This document shows, piece after piece, positions 1-10,228 of a stretch of DNA of 64,000 nt. The number at the start of each line of letters is the position of its first letter. The stretch's first letter is position 1. Below the pieces are notes generated by a model. It was given only the letters and a program-made list of their open reading frames with translations, did not search any database and had not been told where the DNA came from. Origin of the DNA: Cristatella mucedo (Eukaryota; Bryozoa; Phylactolaemata; Cristatellidae); contig WPIO01000054.1 of assembly GCA_009760855.2 (NCBI GenBank), positions 97,001 through 161,000 on the forward strand, in the 5' to 3' direction. Position numbers and translations under genes: made by a program.

Positions 1-83
1 TTATCATCGTCAAGTTTTAGAAAATTTGCTGCCATCCATGTGCGGATGTCATCAATGCATACAGCTAGGGTGTTGAGAGAATT
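1..83 (-). mobile_element. LINE family A, internal RT fragment
   Basis: The sequence matches the stretch at 8458-8545 of the long family A copy, in the same minus orientation. It covers the conserved segment just after the RT catalytic core (NFLKLNDDKT region). The fragment runs off the left edge of the window and ends abruptly at base 83, where an unrelated duplicated block begins. Confidence 0.8.
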
Positions 84-266
84 GCGTTTAGATGTCCATA
101 GGCACGTAATTTCTTAGGCGCTACGGTCAAATAACAATCAGAATAACTTTAAATAGGTCTTTACTGTATCGTTTCGTATACGATGTTCGCAAGAACTTCG
201 GTTTTCGGAAAAATTCTGCAACGAACACGAACGCACGTTAGAGCTCTTTATGTCAGGAGGCGAGAA
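84..266 (+). repeat. Duplicated block Y, copy 1
   Basis: This 183-base block is about 90% identical to 27595-27778. Both copies start with GCGTTTAGATGTCC, both end at GCGAGAA, and both abut LINE A sequence on their left, although at different points of the element. The last 84 bases contain an ATG-led open frame treated separately. Whether the block is a transposed segment, a retrocopied first exon or part of a gene family cannot be decided from this window. Confidence 0.75.
183..266 (+). CDS. Candidate first coding exon with presequence-like N-terminus (copy 1)
   Basis: An ATG at 183 opens a 28-codon frame, beginning MFARTSVFG and ending RALYVRRRE, that is shared with 27695-27778. The two copies differ at six codons: five changes are synonymous and one is Lys to Arg. 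That pattern suggests selection on the protein. The peptide has many Arg, Ser and Thr and no acidic residue before its last position, which resembles a mitochondrial targeting sequence; this is inference. Without splicing, the frame stops a few codons past the block. A weak donor (GTGAAC) lies at 270. I do not recognise the protein and the downstream exons are not visible. Confidence 0.35.
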
Positions 267-624
267 CAAGTGAACAGCTAGCCACGTGGCTTCGTTTGCA
301 CTTCACGATTAACGTTCACGGTTGCGAATCGCAGGACGCGAGCAGCTGGAACATTTTCAGCCGCTTGCTCGGCACCCGGGCCGATATGCAAACCTGGCCG
401 GTTTAAGCAGCCTTGACCTTTAGACCTTGTTAACTTAACGTTTGTTATTTAATCTGGAGTAATCGGGAGTCGATCTTGCCTTTGGGCTTCGCAGTGAGTT
501 GTACGCTTCAGCTGGCGGCTTTCACAGACCATGTGCTTCACTAAGAGAAACTCAGCTCTCAACTAGGCTAAAGCACTGCGTTCGCGACGTAGACTTTGTA
601 TGGAAAGGGCATGGTCACTCTCGG
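267..624. other. No gene seen
   Basis: Unique-looking sequence between block Y and a LINE A fragment. I see no conserved frame, repeat or RNA gene. Confidence 0.5.
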
Positions 625-970
625 CTGCCTCCACGCGAACTCTTAAAAGTGCGCGTAACCGTGCATTTAGTTCGTATACTCCCAAAGTCTGGAACTCACT
701 ACCGACTTGCGCCACAACAGCCCATGACTTGACCACATTTATAAAGATCTTAAAAACACACCTATTTAGGACAGCATTTGGCTGGCCCCTGTGATTCATC
801 CTTTATGTGCTTATGCGTGCTGACACTGTACATGCTGCCACTAACTACACTTGCATGCTGATCCTGTGCATGTCACCCCTAACCATGTTATTCCCGTTGT
901 TTATCAAGCGTGATACTACTCACCATTCAAATGCATTTTCTTTTGCAGCAAATGTAAAGCCCCTAGAAAG
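625..970 (+). mobile_element. LINE family A, 3' fragment
   Basis: The plus strand encodes the family A C-terminus, with RAFSSYTPKVWNSLPT and the ending LFRTAF. It continues with the family A 3' untranslated region (blocks rich in GCTGACACTG and GCATGCTG). The copy stops at 970 inside the first arm of the terminal hairpin, so the tail and (ATT)n are missing. Confidence 0.85.
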
Positions 971-1360
971 TGATATACCAGACTCTACCAGAGACTGTCA
1001 GAATGTCGGTTTCCTAACTATAGAAGCACAGCTTTTGTGGAGCGATTTATATTTCTGTTGGTTTTAAGCGCAAGTGGTCGGCAAAAAATTTGCAGCCGAT
1101 TGAAACTTAACATCCTGTATTCTTACCAATATTATTACTAATGACATATTTGCATATTTGAATTAAAATAGCAAGCAAAAACTGTATAAAGGATTCAGGA
1201 TACACATTCTCAAGTTTCGTTAATATGACAGTTCAAATCGTACATGAGCCTTCCATGCACGTACTTCGCCTTGGGTAAGCAACCAATGCTCTTGCACCGC
1301 TCTGCCGTCCGGAAGCCCGTGACCCCGTTGAACCAAAATATCCTCGGCTTCTGGCTGGCG
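971..1360. other. No gene seen
   Basis: AT-rich sequence without a recognisable feature, between the LINE fragment and the truncated HtrL-like copy. Confidence 0.5.
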
Positions 1361-2165
1361 CCGACTTCAAAACACAGCCTAGCAACTTTGTGACTGGCCG
1401 CGATCGCTATGAAATGAGGCGAGCTCTCGCCAAGTTCGACGGTGTCTACCCAAAAATGCAGCCATCGTTCCGTTAGCTCAGTCAAGGTCGCTTACGGTTT
1501 CCGCCCGAGTGGCTTCCGCCGTTCGAAGCAGACGAAGTGCCGAAGGGCAGGGGCGCACAAAGCGAAGGCTGACTTGGTTGGCCGCATCGCGCGACCGTCC
1601 GTCAGTAGCGACGTCGGCCGCGTTCCAAAGCGACGAGCGGGCCGTGTCGCCGTCGCCGGCGCACCCTCAGTCTTACAGCTCGTACGAGCAGGAATGTTGC
1701 TGGGCGGCCGCAGCGCCGCCGCCGCTCGTGCTCTCCAACCCGTCCCGACGCAGCTGAAATCATGGGTTGTCGTTGTCGCTGGAAACGAGACCACGGCCTG
1801 CAGCGGCACAACGGGCCGTGGTCTCGTTTCCGGCAGGTACATGGCCATGATCACGCTCTGATCGTGGCTCGCCTGGCCGGCGCTCAAATAGGCCGTCGCG
1901 TGCTTCCGGTAGTCGTCGGAGAAACGCTGTGCGACGTCGCCTCTCGCGAGGAAAAACCCGCCGACCCAGTCGGAGCCGTCGCGCAGCACCGACACGACCG
2001 TCCGTTTGGCGCCGGCCGGAAAGATGAGTGCGAACATGACCAACTCCTCGCGATGGCAACGCGGCGCGCGGAGCGTGAAGAACTCTCCCATCGCCTCGCT
2101 CGGCAGCGTCCGGTAGAATCCGATGTCCATCCAGGCGAAGTACGTCGAGCCGAACGCATTAGACA
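1361..2165 (-). pseudogene. 5'-truncated copy of HtrL/YibB-domain gene
   Basis: The minus strand is homologous to the HtrL-like gene at 19460-20515 and to the sequence just 3' of it (19135-19459). Translated from about 2165 it carries FGSTYFAWMDIGFYR, the Phe-Leu-Ala-Arg-Gly-Asp segment and HDQSVIMAMYLPETRP; about 84% of roughly 115 residues agree with the other copy. The frame is open through the whole shared domain. Homology breaks at about 2165, in the middle of the domain, so the membrane anchor and first half of the catalytic domain are absent, and no splice acceptor sits at the break. After the domain the frame diverges because of a local rearrangement at 1781-1831. Most likely a truncated duplicate; a functional 3' exon of a rearranged gene is less likely. 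Confidence 0.7.
1781..1831. repeat. Perfect 18-bp inverted repeat inside the HtrL-like copy
   Basis: Arms 1781-1798 and 1814-1831 are exact reverse complements with a 15-base spacer. The paralogous stretch at 19575-19632 keeps the right arm sequence almost unchanged but has unrelated sequence where the left arm lies, so the left arm here was apparently written from the right arm. Confidence 0.85.
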
Positions 2166-2551
2166 GAATTGAAGAGATGAGTTGGTCTTTGGAGCGTTGC
2201 TTTGCGACGATTGGCTGTTCTTTGGCCTCGTTCAACTCCCGCTGACTTATTATCAGGTCGGTGCTGCAACGTCACATTAATCAGTGGCTGGCTTTCTTTC
2301 GAGAGCACTAGGCCTGCTCAGTGTCGTGACCTTGCAACGACCTTAACTGCCTATAATCAATTACCTTGAGCTGCCTTGTACTGAGGTCGTTGGCGATAAA
2401 TCCGAAGCAAACTCTAGCTGGGGATACTGTACTTAAGCTTGACTTACAAAAGAAGTCGAGAGTTTTTCAAGTAAGACTCTGTAGTAAACCTCCTAAAAAA
2501 TATCAAGTCTTTAGCATTGCACCCTTACAGAATAGTTTAAATAATATAAAC

Positions 2552-2594
<43 letters not shown>

Positions 2595-3664
2595 GTCTAT
2601 CTAGGCACTCTACAACTCGTTGCAACTGAGTCAGTAGCTAAGATTTAATGACAATCGAGGCATCATCAATGTTACTAAAGCATTCAGAAGCGCACAGACA
2701 GACAGCTCGGACCGTTGGTTAGCCGGACCCCTAGCTGGACGAAAGCAGTGAATTAGGCACGCGAGTCAAGCACGAAAAAACAGACATTTAGCACGTGACC
2801 CAGAAAGCATGACCCATTTAGCGCGTGACCCGGAAATAGGAAGGCTTAGTGCTCAAAGCCAGCTCCTATGTGTCTCCTGTACTGCATTCGTGCACGAATT
2901 GATTACGTAATCACTGCTGACTCGCTCGAGCAGGGACCGCCGGTCTACGGCAAAGCTAAGGGTAAGCTGACGTCCGGCTGACGTCACTCGCCCAAATCGG
3001 CACAGCCCGACGACGAAGTCTCCGGCGCCAGCAGCAGCAGAAGCAGAAGCGGGTAACGAGAAATCTCGCATGCTACGAGCCGCAGGTCAATAGCATCGCC
3101 CGATGCGCCGACACACGGTCGAGCCAGAGGAACTGCGGCAGCAGAACTTCGGAATGGTAGCAACGTTAGGAACGGTAGCGGAATGGTAGCAGAACAGGTT
3201 CGCTCAGCGGGCAGTGATAGCGTACCGAAAGCGGCAACAGCGTCGAGCGGACGCGTCGATAACGCCAGACGAGGGCTACAGAGCTCGACGCTACGCGATG
3301 GCGGTAACCAACCGCCTCCATATCCCAAGGAGCAGCACCATATCCCAAGGAGCAGCAGCACCGAAGATTAAACCGGGAAGCGTAGCCCAATCAGGAAAGG
3401 GCATTTTCTGAGGGAAGTAGAGCTACGAACGGTATATATGACCGCTCCAGCACTCCTTTATGACGACCGCAACAACAATCAAAGCTCGTTCGAGTCGCCT
3501 GCACAAATCAATCGTGCGAAGACGGCGCTGGAAGCAAACGAGATTAGCTCCTCACCTAGTGATTCTTGCGATCCGATCTATCCGATCGCTTCACTAGCTT
3601 TTTTCACCGAGATAGACAAGATCAAGGGAGTCTATCCCTAGGGAGGCAGCAGCCACACTGGAAT
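2166..3664. other. No gene seen; (TA)n microsatellite
   Basis: Contains a (TA)20 tract at 2553-2592, a short imperfect tandem pair around 2788-2838 (two CACGTGACCC/GCGTGACCC units) and a 20-base tandem pair at about 3318-3360. No conserved protein or RNA recognised. Confidence 0.5.
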
Positions 3665-5066
3665 TCTCTTGTAATGTATCTCCGTCAGTAACTCCACAAA
3701 GTCATAAAGACCATGTGGGTGTTACGCAGGAGAGTTTTGTATAGCACACTCACAGCCTAAGCGGCTTTCGGTACGCATTCGGTAGCCAACAGACTTCGTC
3801 TCACGCAACAGAGAGAAAGTGGGAAGCATAGCAGAGTTGGTAGAGCAGTTGAGGTAGTGAGTAGCATAGAAGTAGCAGTTCAGGACCGCTGAAAAATATG
3901 TGCCATAGTCGGCAGTTGGAGAGTAGATGTCGTTGCGTAAGAATTGCGGAAGCGAGTTCCACAGTCTAGGACCTGCAGAGCTAAAGCTTCTGTCGCCAAC
4001 TGTCTTTAAGCGGATGAATGGGACAGCTAATTTATTGTCCACACAGGACCTCAGGGCTCGTACAGGCTGAAACTGATGCAGCAGTTCAGCTAGGTACGAA
4101 GGAGTCAAGCCGTGGCGGGCCTTGTGGATCAGCGTAAGAACTTTGCTCTGTATCCTTTGTTCAACCGGCAACCATCCTAGCTCTTTCAGCAGAGGTGACA
4201 CATGCTCAAACGGCTGGGACTTGAAGACCAACCTTGCAGCCATATTCATGGTCCGCTGTAGTGGCATAATAGCTTTCTTTGGTAGCCCAGCCAAAAGGGA
4301 ATTACAATAATCAAGCCGAGACAGAACTAAAGAGCTAGTTAAATTGTTTACAAGCCACTGTGGGAGACAGCTTCTAATCTTGGATAGGGATCGGATGTGA
4401 TGGCTAGCTGTAGAGGCAGTCTTCTGAATGAAGCTTTTGAAATTGAGGCAGCTGTCGAACACGACACCTAGATTACGAGCATGTGGTGAAGGTCACACAA
4501 TAGCATCACCTATTAGAACAGCAACGCCTTTTAATCCAGCCACACGCTTAGGGTGTCCTATGAGAAGCAGTTCGGTTTTATCGTCATTTAATTTCAGGAA
4601 GTTTTCCGACATCCAGGATCGAATATCGGCAAGGCAAGCATTCAGTTTCTCAGTTGCTGCAGCAGATTCCGACGGTTTAAATGACAAATACAACTGAGTA
4701 TCGTCAGCATAGAAGTGATATCCTATTCCACGGGCCTTAATCACTTTTCCCAGAGGTTGCGTATAAATGGAGAACAGCAAGGGATCAAGTACAGACCCTT
4801 GAGGGACTCCACAGGTGACCCTTCTCATGTCTGAGACCTGACCCCCACACGACACGGATTGAACACGATCAGACAAGTATGATTTAAACCACGCCAGTGC
4901 TTCATCTGCCAGACCGATCGTTGTTCTCAGTCGTTCAAGCAGAACTTCGTGATCAATGGTGTCGAAGGCAGCAGACAGATCTAGCAGAGCTAGGGCAGTG
5001 ACATTCCCGTCGTCGTTGCCACGTAGAATGTCATTGTTAACACGGAGGAGAGCTGTTTCTTCTGCA
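3665..5066 (-). mobile_element. LINE family B, 5'-truncated copy with RT
   Basis: The minus strand encodes an L2/CR1-type reverse transcriptase from motif A (LLDLSAAFDTIDH) through FYADDTQLY to the element's C-terminus. The PQGSVLGP motif reads PQGSVLDP here. One nonsense codon at about 4493 interrupts an otherwise continuous frame that ends at 3722 (IQNSPA). The 3' end at 3665-3690 reads GGAGATACATTACA on the minus strand, the hallmark of this family. The 5' truncation is typical of target-primed reverse transcription. Confidence 0.9.
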
Positions 5067-5211
5067 AGACCCTAATGTCTGAACTCAAGGAGGTGACTAA
5101 AGACCACGTTCTCAAGGTCGTCGTCCAATAAAAAAAAGACTAGTCCTCTGAACCCTGTCTCGAATGTCCTGCTTCTACGATGCATAGACCTGTTGCTATT
5201 ATGTATAGTTA

Positions 5212-5462
5212 ACGCAATAATTTTGTCATTAGCCCCAGGTCATGTGCCAGAACCTTTAAAAAAGACTATATTTAGGGCCCTACTCAAGAAAGCAGCACTA
5301 GACTAGGCGAACTTGAGCAACTTCAGCCTGGTCTCTCATTTACCGTTCCTATCAAAGACACTAGAACGTGCCTTGACAGACCAGGTGAACGCATATACGG
5401 AAACTTCACGCCTTTTGCTAGTAAGTTCGTCAGTCTTCAAAGCTAATCACTCCATAGAGGAA
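5212..5462 (+). mobile_element. LINE family A, fragment before RT core
   Basis: The plus strand carries the degraded equivalent of the junction between linker and RT (LVSHLPFLSKTLERALTDQ). It stops within the HSTE motif at 5462, where the (AAT)n tail of an oppositely oriented family A copy begins. Confidence 0.8.
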
Positions 5463-6453
5463 ATAATAATAATAATAATAATTCACTTGATAAAGCACCC
5501 TCAGAGAACTTAATCTCTCTCTAGGTGCTTTACATTTGATGTAAAGTGAAATGCAATTGAATGGTAAGTAAAATCATGCTTGAACAACAAACGAAATGAA
5601 TAATATGGTTAGGGGTGACATGCACAGGGTCAGCATGCAAATGTGGTTAGTGGTAGCATGCACAGTGTCAGCACGCATAAGCACATCAAGGACGAATCAC
5701 AGGCACCTACTAAATGCTGTCCTAAATAGGTGTGTTTTTAGGTTCCTTTTAAATGTGGTCAGGTCAGGTGATGTTCTGACGCAGGTCGGGAGGGAGTTCC
5801 AGGCTTTGGGAGCATATGAACTAAATGCACGGTCTCCAAAGGATTTAAGGTTTGTATGTGGTATTTCTAGACTGTTGGATTTCGAAAAGCGGGTGGTACG
5901 ATGCTTGGCCTGATGGAGTAGTCTATCTGACAGATATGCTGGAGCAATAGAATGAAGAAACCTGAAAGTGAGCGACAAAACCTTCAAGTCAATCCGTTGC
6001 TTGACTGGTAGCCAGTGCAGGTCGGCGAGAAGTGGAGTAATGTGGCAACTGCGACGCTCACGACAGACAAGCCTAGCTGCAGAGTTTTACACCTGCTGGT
6101 AGGCCGGTAAGCAGCGAGTTGCAGAAGTCGAGACGGGGTGTCACGAATGCATGGACCAACTTAGATGAGGTATCTTTATCTAAACAAGCCCGAATTTCAT
6201 CAATTTCGGATGTCATCAATGCATGCAGCTAGTGAGTTTAGAGAATTTGAGGTGCTCGAAGGCTGGGATCAAAGCAAAGATATAACCGAGTGTCATCCGC
6301 ATAGAAGTGAAAGCCTAGATTGTGCTTGGCAATCACATCAGCAAGAGGCAGAGTGTAAACCGCGAAAAGAACCGGACCTAGCACGGAGCCCTGAGGTACT
6401 CCATATTTCAGAGGTACTTCAGATGATCTTTGTCCATTCACGTCAATACTCTG

Positions 6454-6455
<2 letters not shown>
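5463..6455 (-). mobile_element. LINE family A, 3' part with hairpin tail
   Basis: Begins with (AAT)n at 5464-5481, followed by the terminal hairpin (5492-5531) and the 3' untranslated region, then the C-terminal coding region up to the PQGSVLGP motif. The hairpin arms are AAAGCACC and GGTGCTTT, a matched double change relative to AAAGCGCC/GGCGCTTT in other copies. The 5' side dissolves into a (GA)n tract at GGAGAGAG, where other copies read GGAGTCTC. Confidence 0.9.
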
Positions 6456-6534
<79 letters not shown>

Positions 6535-6558
6535 AGAGAGAGAGAGCTTGAGAGAGAG
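6452..6558. repeat. (GA)n microsatellite
   Basis: About 105 bases of nearly pure GA with two CTTGAGAG interruptions near the end. It sits exactly at the junction between a minus-strand and a plus-strand LINE A fragment. Confidence 0.95.
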
Positions 6559-6559
6559 T

Positions 6560-6700
6560 AAAAGACTTTACTCTGACTCGAGTGGGTAATGACCTTCTTA
6601 GGAATGCAGACTTGGATAGAATCTCTCTGCTTGTTTTGCTCGATCTTCCGGCAGATTTTGTTACTCTCTATCACCAAGTCCTCTCGACCGTCTCTCATCT
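6560..6700 (+). mobile_element. LINE family A, degraded RT fragment
   Basis: Reads NDLLRNADLDRISLLVLLDL followed by a decayed motif A, in the orientation opposite to the copy at 5463-6455. Confidence 0.7.
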
Positions 6701-7493
6701 CACCTGGGGTAGCACTCCGCTCTCTGGTAAGTGTATGCTCACAATATTTTGCGATGGCAGGCAGGCAGGCAGCCGGAGGGAGGGGGTAGGAAGGAGGAGG
6801 GAGGAGGCATTCTCACGCTCACCACTGCACGGCGATCGAAGAAAGCAACCTCGACCGACTCCTTAAGCTAATCGAGCCCACTCACAGCGAATAGCCGGAA
6901 ATCGTCTGCACAAAGCCTCACATTACATTTCATAAGGCGCCAAACTCCGCTTAAAGTGCAACCGCAGTGCAGCTTTAAGTCAGTTCGCTCGCTTAACCTC
7001 AGGAAAGGTGCAGCAATCGACTGACGTTGCCTGGGCGAATGCTGCGATCCACTTTAATCCATAGCAAATCCACTGGAAATTGGCCACGCAATGCTTCAAT
7101 TTAGATTGCACACTAAATACTACAGTGTATTCAAAGTGCACCCAAAACAATCCTTTGGCAATGTTGCTCAAGCGCGTTCTCAGACAATAAGGTGCAACGG
7201 CTGTATGAGGCCCAAGCCAACGCCTAAACCGATTGCAATCGAACGCTGTCAGAGCGCTGTAAAGCGACCAGAAACTGTTGGGCTCAATTTCCATTGCATT
7301 TAACAGCTAACTAATATTAGCACAAGTTTCACCATAGTCGTCATTCAGAAAGGTTAAATCCTACTAAATAAATGTCGTTTCCGCAAGGGATTGTCATTCA
7401 AAGGTTTATTTCCGATGTCGCGGCGCAGCAGGATACTTCAAAGAGAGCTCACCGTGTAACAGCATCGTTGCATGGGCTGTAATACACTACTGA
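6701..7493. other. No gene seen
   Basis: A short purine-rich stretch with GGCA tandem units near 6757-6776, otherwise plain unique sequence. No coding evidence. Confidence 0.5.
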
Positions 7494-9130
7494 TCATAAT
7501 AATAATAATAATAATAATATTGCACTTGATAAAAGCGCCCTCAGAGAACTTAATCTCTTTCTAGGCGCTTTACATTTGCTGCAAAGTGATACGCAATAGA
7601 ATAGTAAGTAAAATCATGCTTGAAAAACAAACAAAATGAATAACATGGTTAGGGGTTACATGCACTGGGTTAGCATGCAAATGTGGTTAGTGGCAGCATG
7701 AACAGTGTCAGCACGCATAAGCACATCGAGGACGAATCACAAGGACCCACTAAATGCTGTCCTAAATAGGTATGTTTTTAAGTTTCTTTTAAATGTGGTC
7801 AGGTCAGGGGATGTTCTGATGCAGGTCGGGAGGGAGTTCCAGGCTGTGGGAGCATACGAGCTAAATGCACGGTCTCCAAAGGATTTAAGGTTTGTACGAG
7901 GTATTTCTAGACTGTTGGATTCCGAAAAGCGAGTGGTACGATGCTTTGCCTGATGGGGTAGTATCTCTGAAAGATAGGCTGGAGCCATAGAATGAAGAGA
8001 CCTAAAAGTGAGCGACAAAACCTTGAAGTCAATCCGTTGCTTGACTGGTAACCAGTGCAGGTCGGCGAGAAGTGGAGTAATGTGGCAACTGCGACGCTCA
8101 CGACAGACAAGCCTAGCTGCAGAGTTTTGCACCAGCTGCAATCGCCTGATCGCACATGCTGGTAGGCCAGTAAGCAGTGAGTTGCAGAAGTCGAGACGAG
8201 ATGTCACGAATGCATGGACCAACTTGCACGTGGTATCCTTATCTAAACAAGCCCTAATTTTAGCAATGTTATGAAGCTGAAAATAGGCTGATTTGACTGT
8301 GGAGCTGATGTGGTCGTCTAACGAGAGGTCGCTTTGGAATATGACACCTAGATTTTGAGCTGATGCAACTGGAGATATGCTGGCAGAGCCAATTTTGAAA
8401 GTCAGCCTTTCCAATTTCTGAATAACACTAGGTTTGCCCATAACTAGTAAGTTAGTTTTATCATCGTTTAGTTTTAGAAAATTTGCTGCCATCCATGATC
8501 GGATGTCATCAATGCATGCAGCAAGTGAGTTGAGAGAATTTGAGGTGCTCGAAGGCTGGGAGGGATCAAAGCAAAGGTACAACTGAGTGTCATCCGCATA
8601 GAAGTGAAAGCCTAGATTGTGCTTGGCAATCACATCAGCGAGAGGGAGAGTATAAACGGTGAAAAGAACCGGACCTAGCACAGAGCCCTGAGGTACTCCA
8701 TATTTTAGAGGTACTTCAGATGATCTTTGTCCATTCACGTCAACACTCTGGAGTCTCCCACTGAGATAGGACCTGAACCACTGCAGAGCAGTGCCAGTGA
8801 TGCCCAGGCGAGATGAGAGGCGCTCTAGAAGTACTTTGTGATCGATGGTATCAAAAGCTGCCGAAAGATCGAGCAAAACAAGAAGAGACACTCTACCCAT
8901 GTCTGCATTCCTAAGTAGGTCGTTGTATACCCGAAGCAATGCTGACTCTGTGGAGTGATTAGCCCTAAAGCCAGACTGGAACTTACTAGCAAGGTGTGAG
9001 GTTTCGATATACGAGTTCAGCTGGTCTGCCACGACCCGTTCCAGTGTCTTTGATAGGAATGGTAGAAGGGAGACTGGGCGGTAGTTGCTCAAGTTCTCTT
9101 GGTCTAGTGTAGCCTTCTTGAGAATGATCT
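7494..9130 (-). mobile_element. LINE family A, best-preserved RT copy
   Basis: Minus-strand frame from about 9092 to 7737, 451 codons without a stop. It encodes an L2/CR1-clade reverse transcriptase: YRPVSLLPFLSK at residue 4, motif A LLDLSAAFDTIDH at 73-85 (Asp75 and Asp81), [11 protein letters not shown] at 131-141, catalytic FYADDTQLY at 164-172, and the thumb and C-terminal region ending RTAFSGSL. The 3' untranslated region, the hairpin (7532-7572) and an (AAT)n tail at 7497-7520 follow. The 5' end is truncated at about 9130, so the endonuclease part is missing. It is probably the youngest family A insertion here. It cannot be autonomous. Confidence 0.93.
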
Positions 9131-9519
9131 AAGGCTGTACGTTCAAGCTGAGAGCATGGTCTTTTTAATGCAATACACAAAGCTTGCATTAATTCGATGA
9201 CGAAGTCAATTGAGGAATAGTGAATGGTGACGCTGCATTCTTACGATCCACGACATGGCTGGTAATTCAACGAAGGATTTACTACAGACTTATTTAAAGC
9301 CGACTATACACGTCGCTATCTAAGACCAGCGTATTTTCAAACATTTTTTCCCTAACACTACCTTAAGCTCGGATTACGATTATCCATGCCTTTATCAAAG
9401 TAAATTTCTTACGATACTGTTAGAAACGCACTGAAACGGGCCGCTGAACTGAAGTGCTTCGCTACAAAGCATCGTGTTCCCACTTATGCCGTCTGCAACA
9501 CCAAAACGCTTCAAAGACT
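9131..9519. other. No gene seen
   Basis: Unique sequence between LINE copies, no recognisable feature. Confidence 0.5.
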
Positions 9520-9815
9520 TTGTGGTTGTGCTACGCAGGCGAGTTTTCTATACATCGCACTCAAAGCCTGAGTGGCTTTCGGTATGCATTCGCTATTCAA
9601 CAGACTTCAACACGAGCAAGAAAGAAAAAGTGAGAAGAATAGCTGAATCGGAACAGCGGTTGAAGTATTGAGTAGCATGGAAGTAGCAGCTCAGGACGGC
9701 TAGAAATGGTGTGCGATAGTCTGCAGCAGGAGAGTAGATGTCGTTTCGTAAGATTTGTGGAAGTGAGTTGTTCCACAGTCTACGGCCTGCACGGTGAAAG
9801 CTTCTGTTGCCGTTA
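9520..9815 (-). mobile_element. LINE family B, 3' fragment
   Basis: Matches the C-terminal coding part and 3' region of family B (RSFHRAGRRLWN, RNDIYSPAADY on the minus strand). It ends in CTTCTGT...ACAGAAG, a near-perfect 10-base inverted repeat at the join with a LINE A fragment. Confidence 0.85.
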
Positions 9816-10228
9816 GCGACAGAAGCGATCAAAACAAGCCCAACTTTTAGCAATTTTACGTAGCAGAAAGAGGGCTTGACCGTGGAGCTGACGTCGTCAT
9901 TCAACAAAAGTATAATTTGGAATAGAAGACCTAGATGTCATGCAGATAAATCAGGAAACATCCTGATGAAGCAAACTTTGATCGGCACATTATCCAAATT
10001 ATGAATCACACAAATTCTTGGCCCATAACTAATAAGTTGGTTTAATCATTCAATTTAATAAAGTTTGCTGCCTTTGACGTGCGCATGTCAGCAAAGCATG
10101 CGGTAAGGTAGTTGAATGAATTCGGCGTGCTAAAGGAAGTGGAAGGGGCTAAAACAAAAAGTGCAACTGAGTGTCATCTGCATAGAAGGGAAAGCCTAGA
10201 TTGCGCCTAGCAATCACAGGCTAGATCA
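9816..10228 (-). mobile_element. LINE family A, internal fragment interrupted by hAT relic
   Basis: Diverged family A sequence equivalent to 8245-8640, reaching the region just upstream of YADD (AGAAGGGAAAGCCTAGATTG). It is cut at 10228 by the terminus of a hAT element. Confidence 0.75.
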
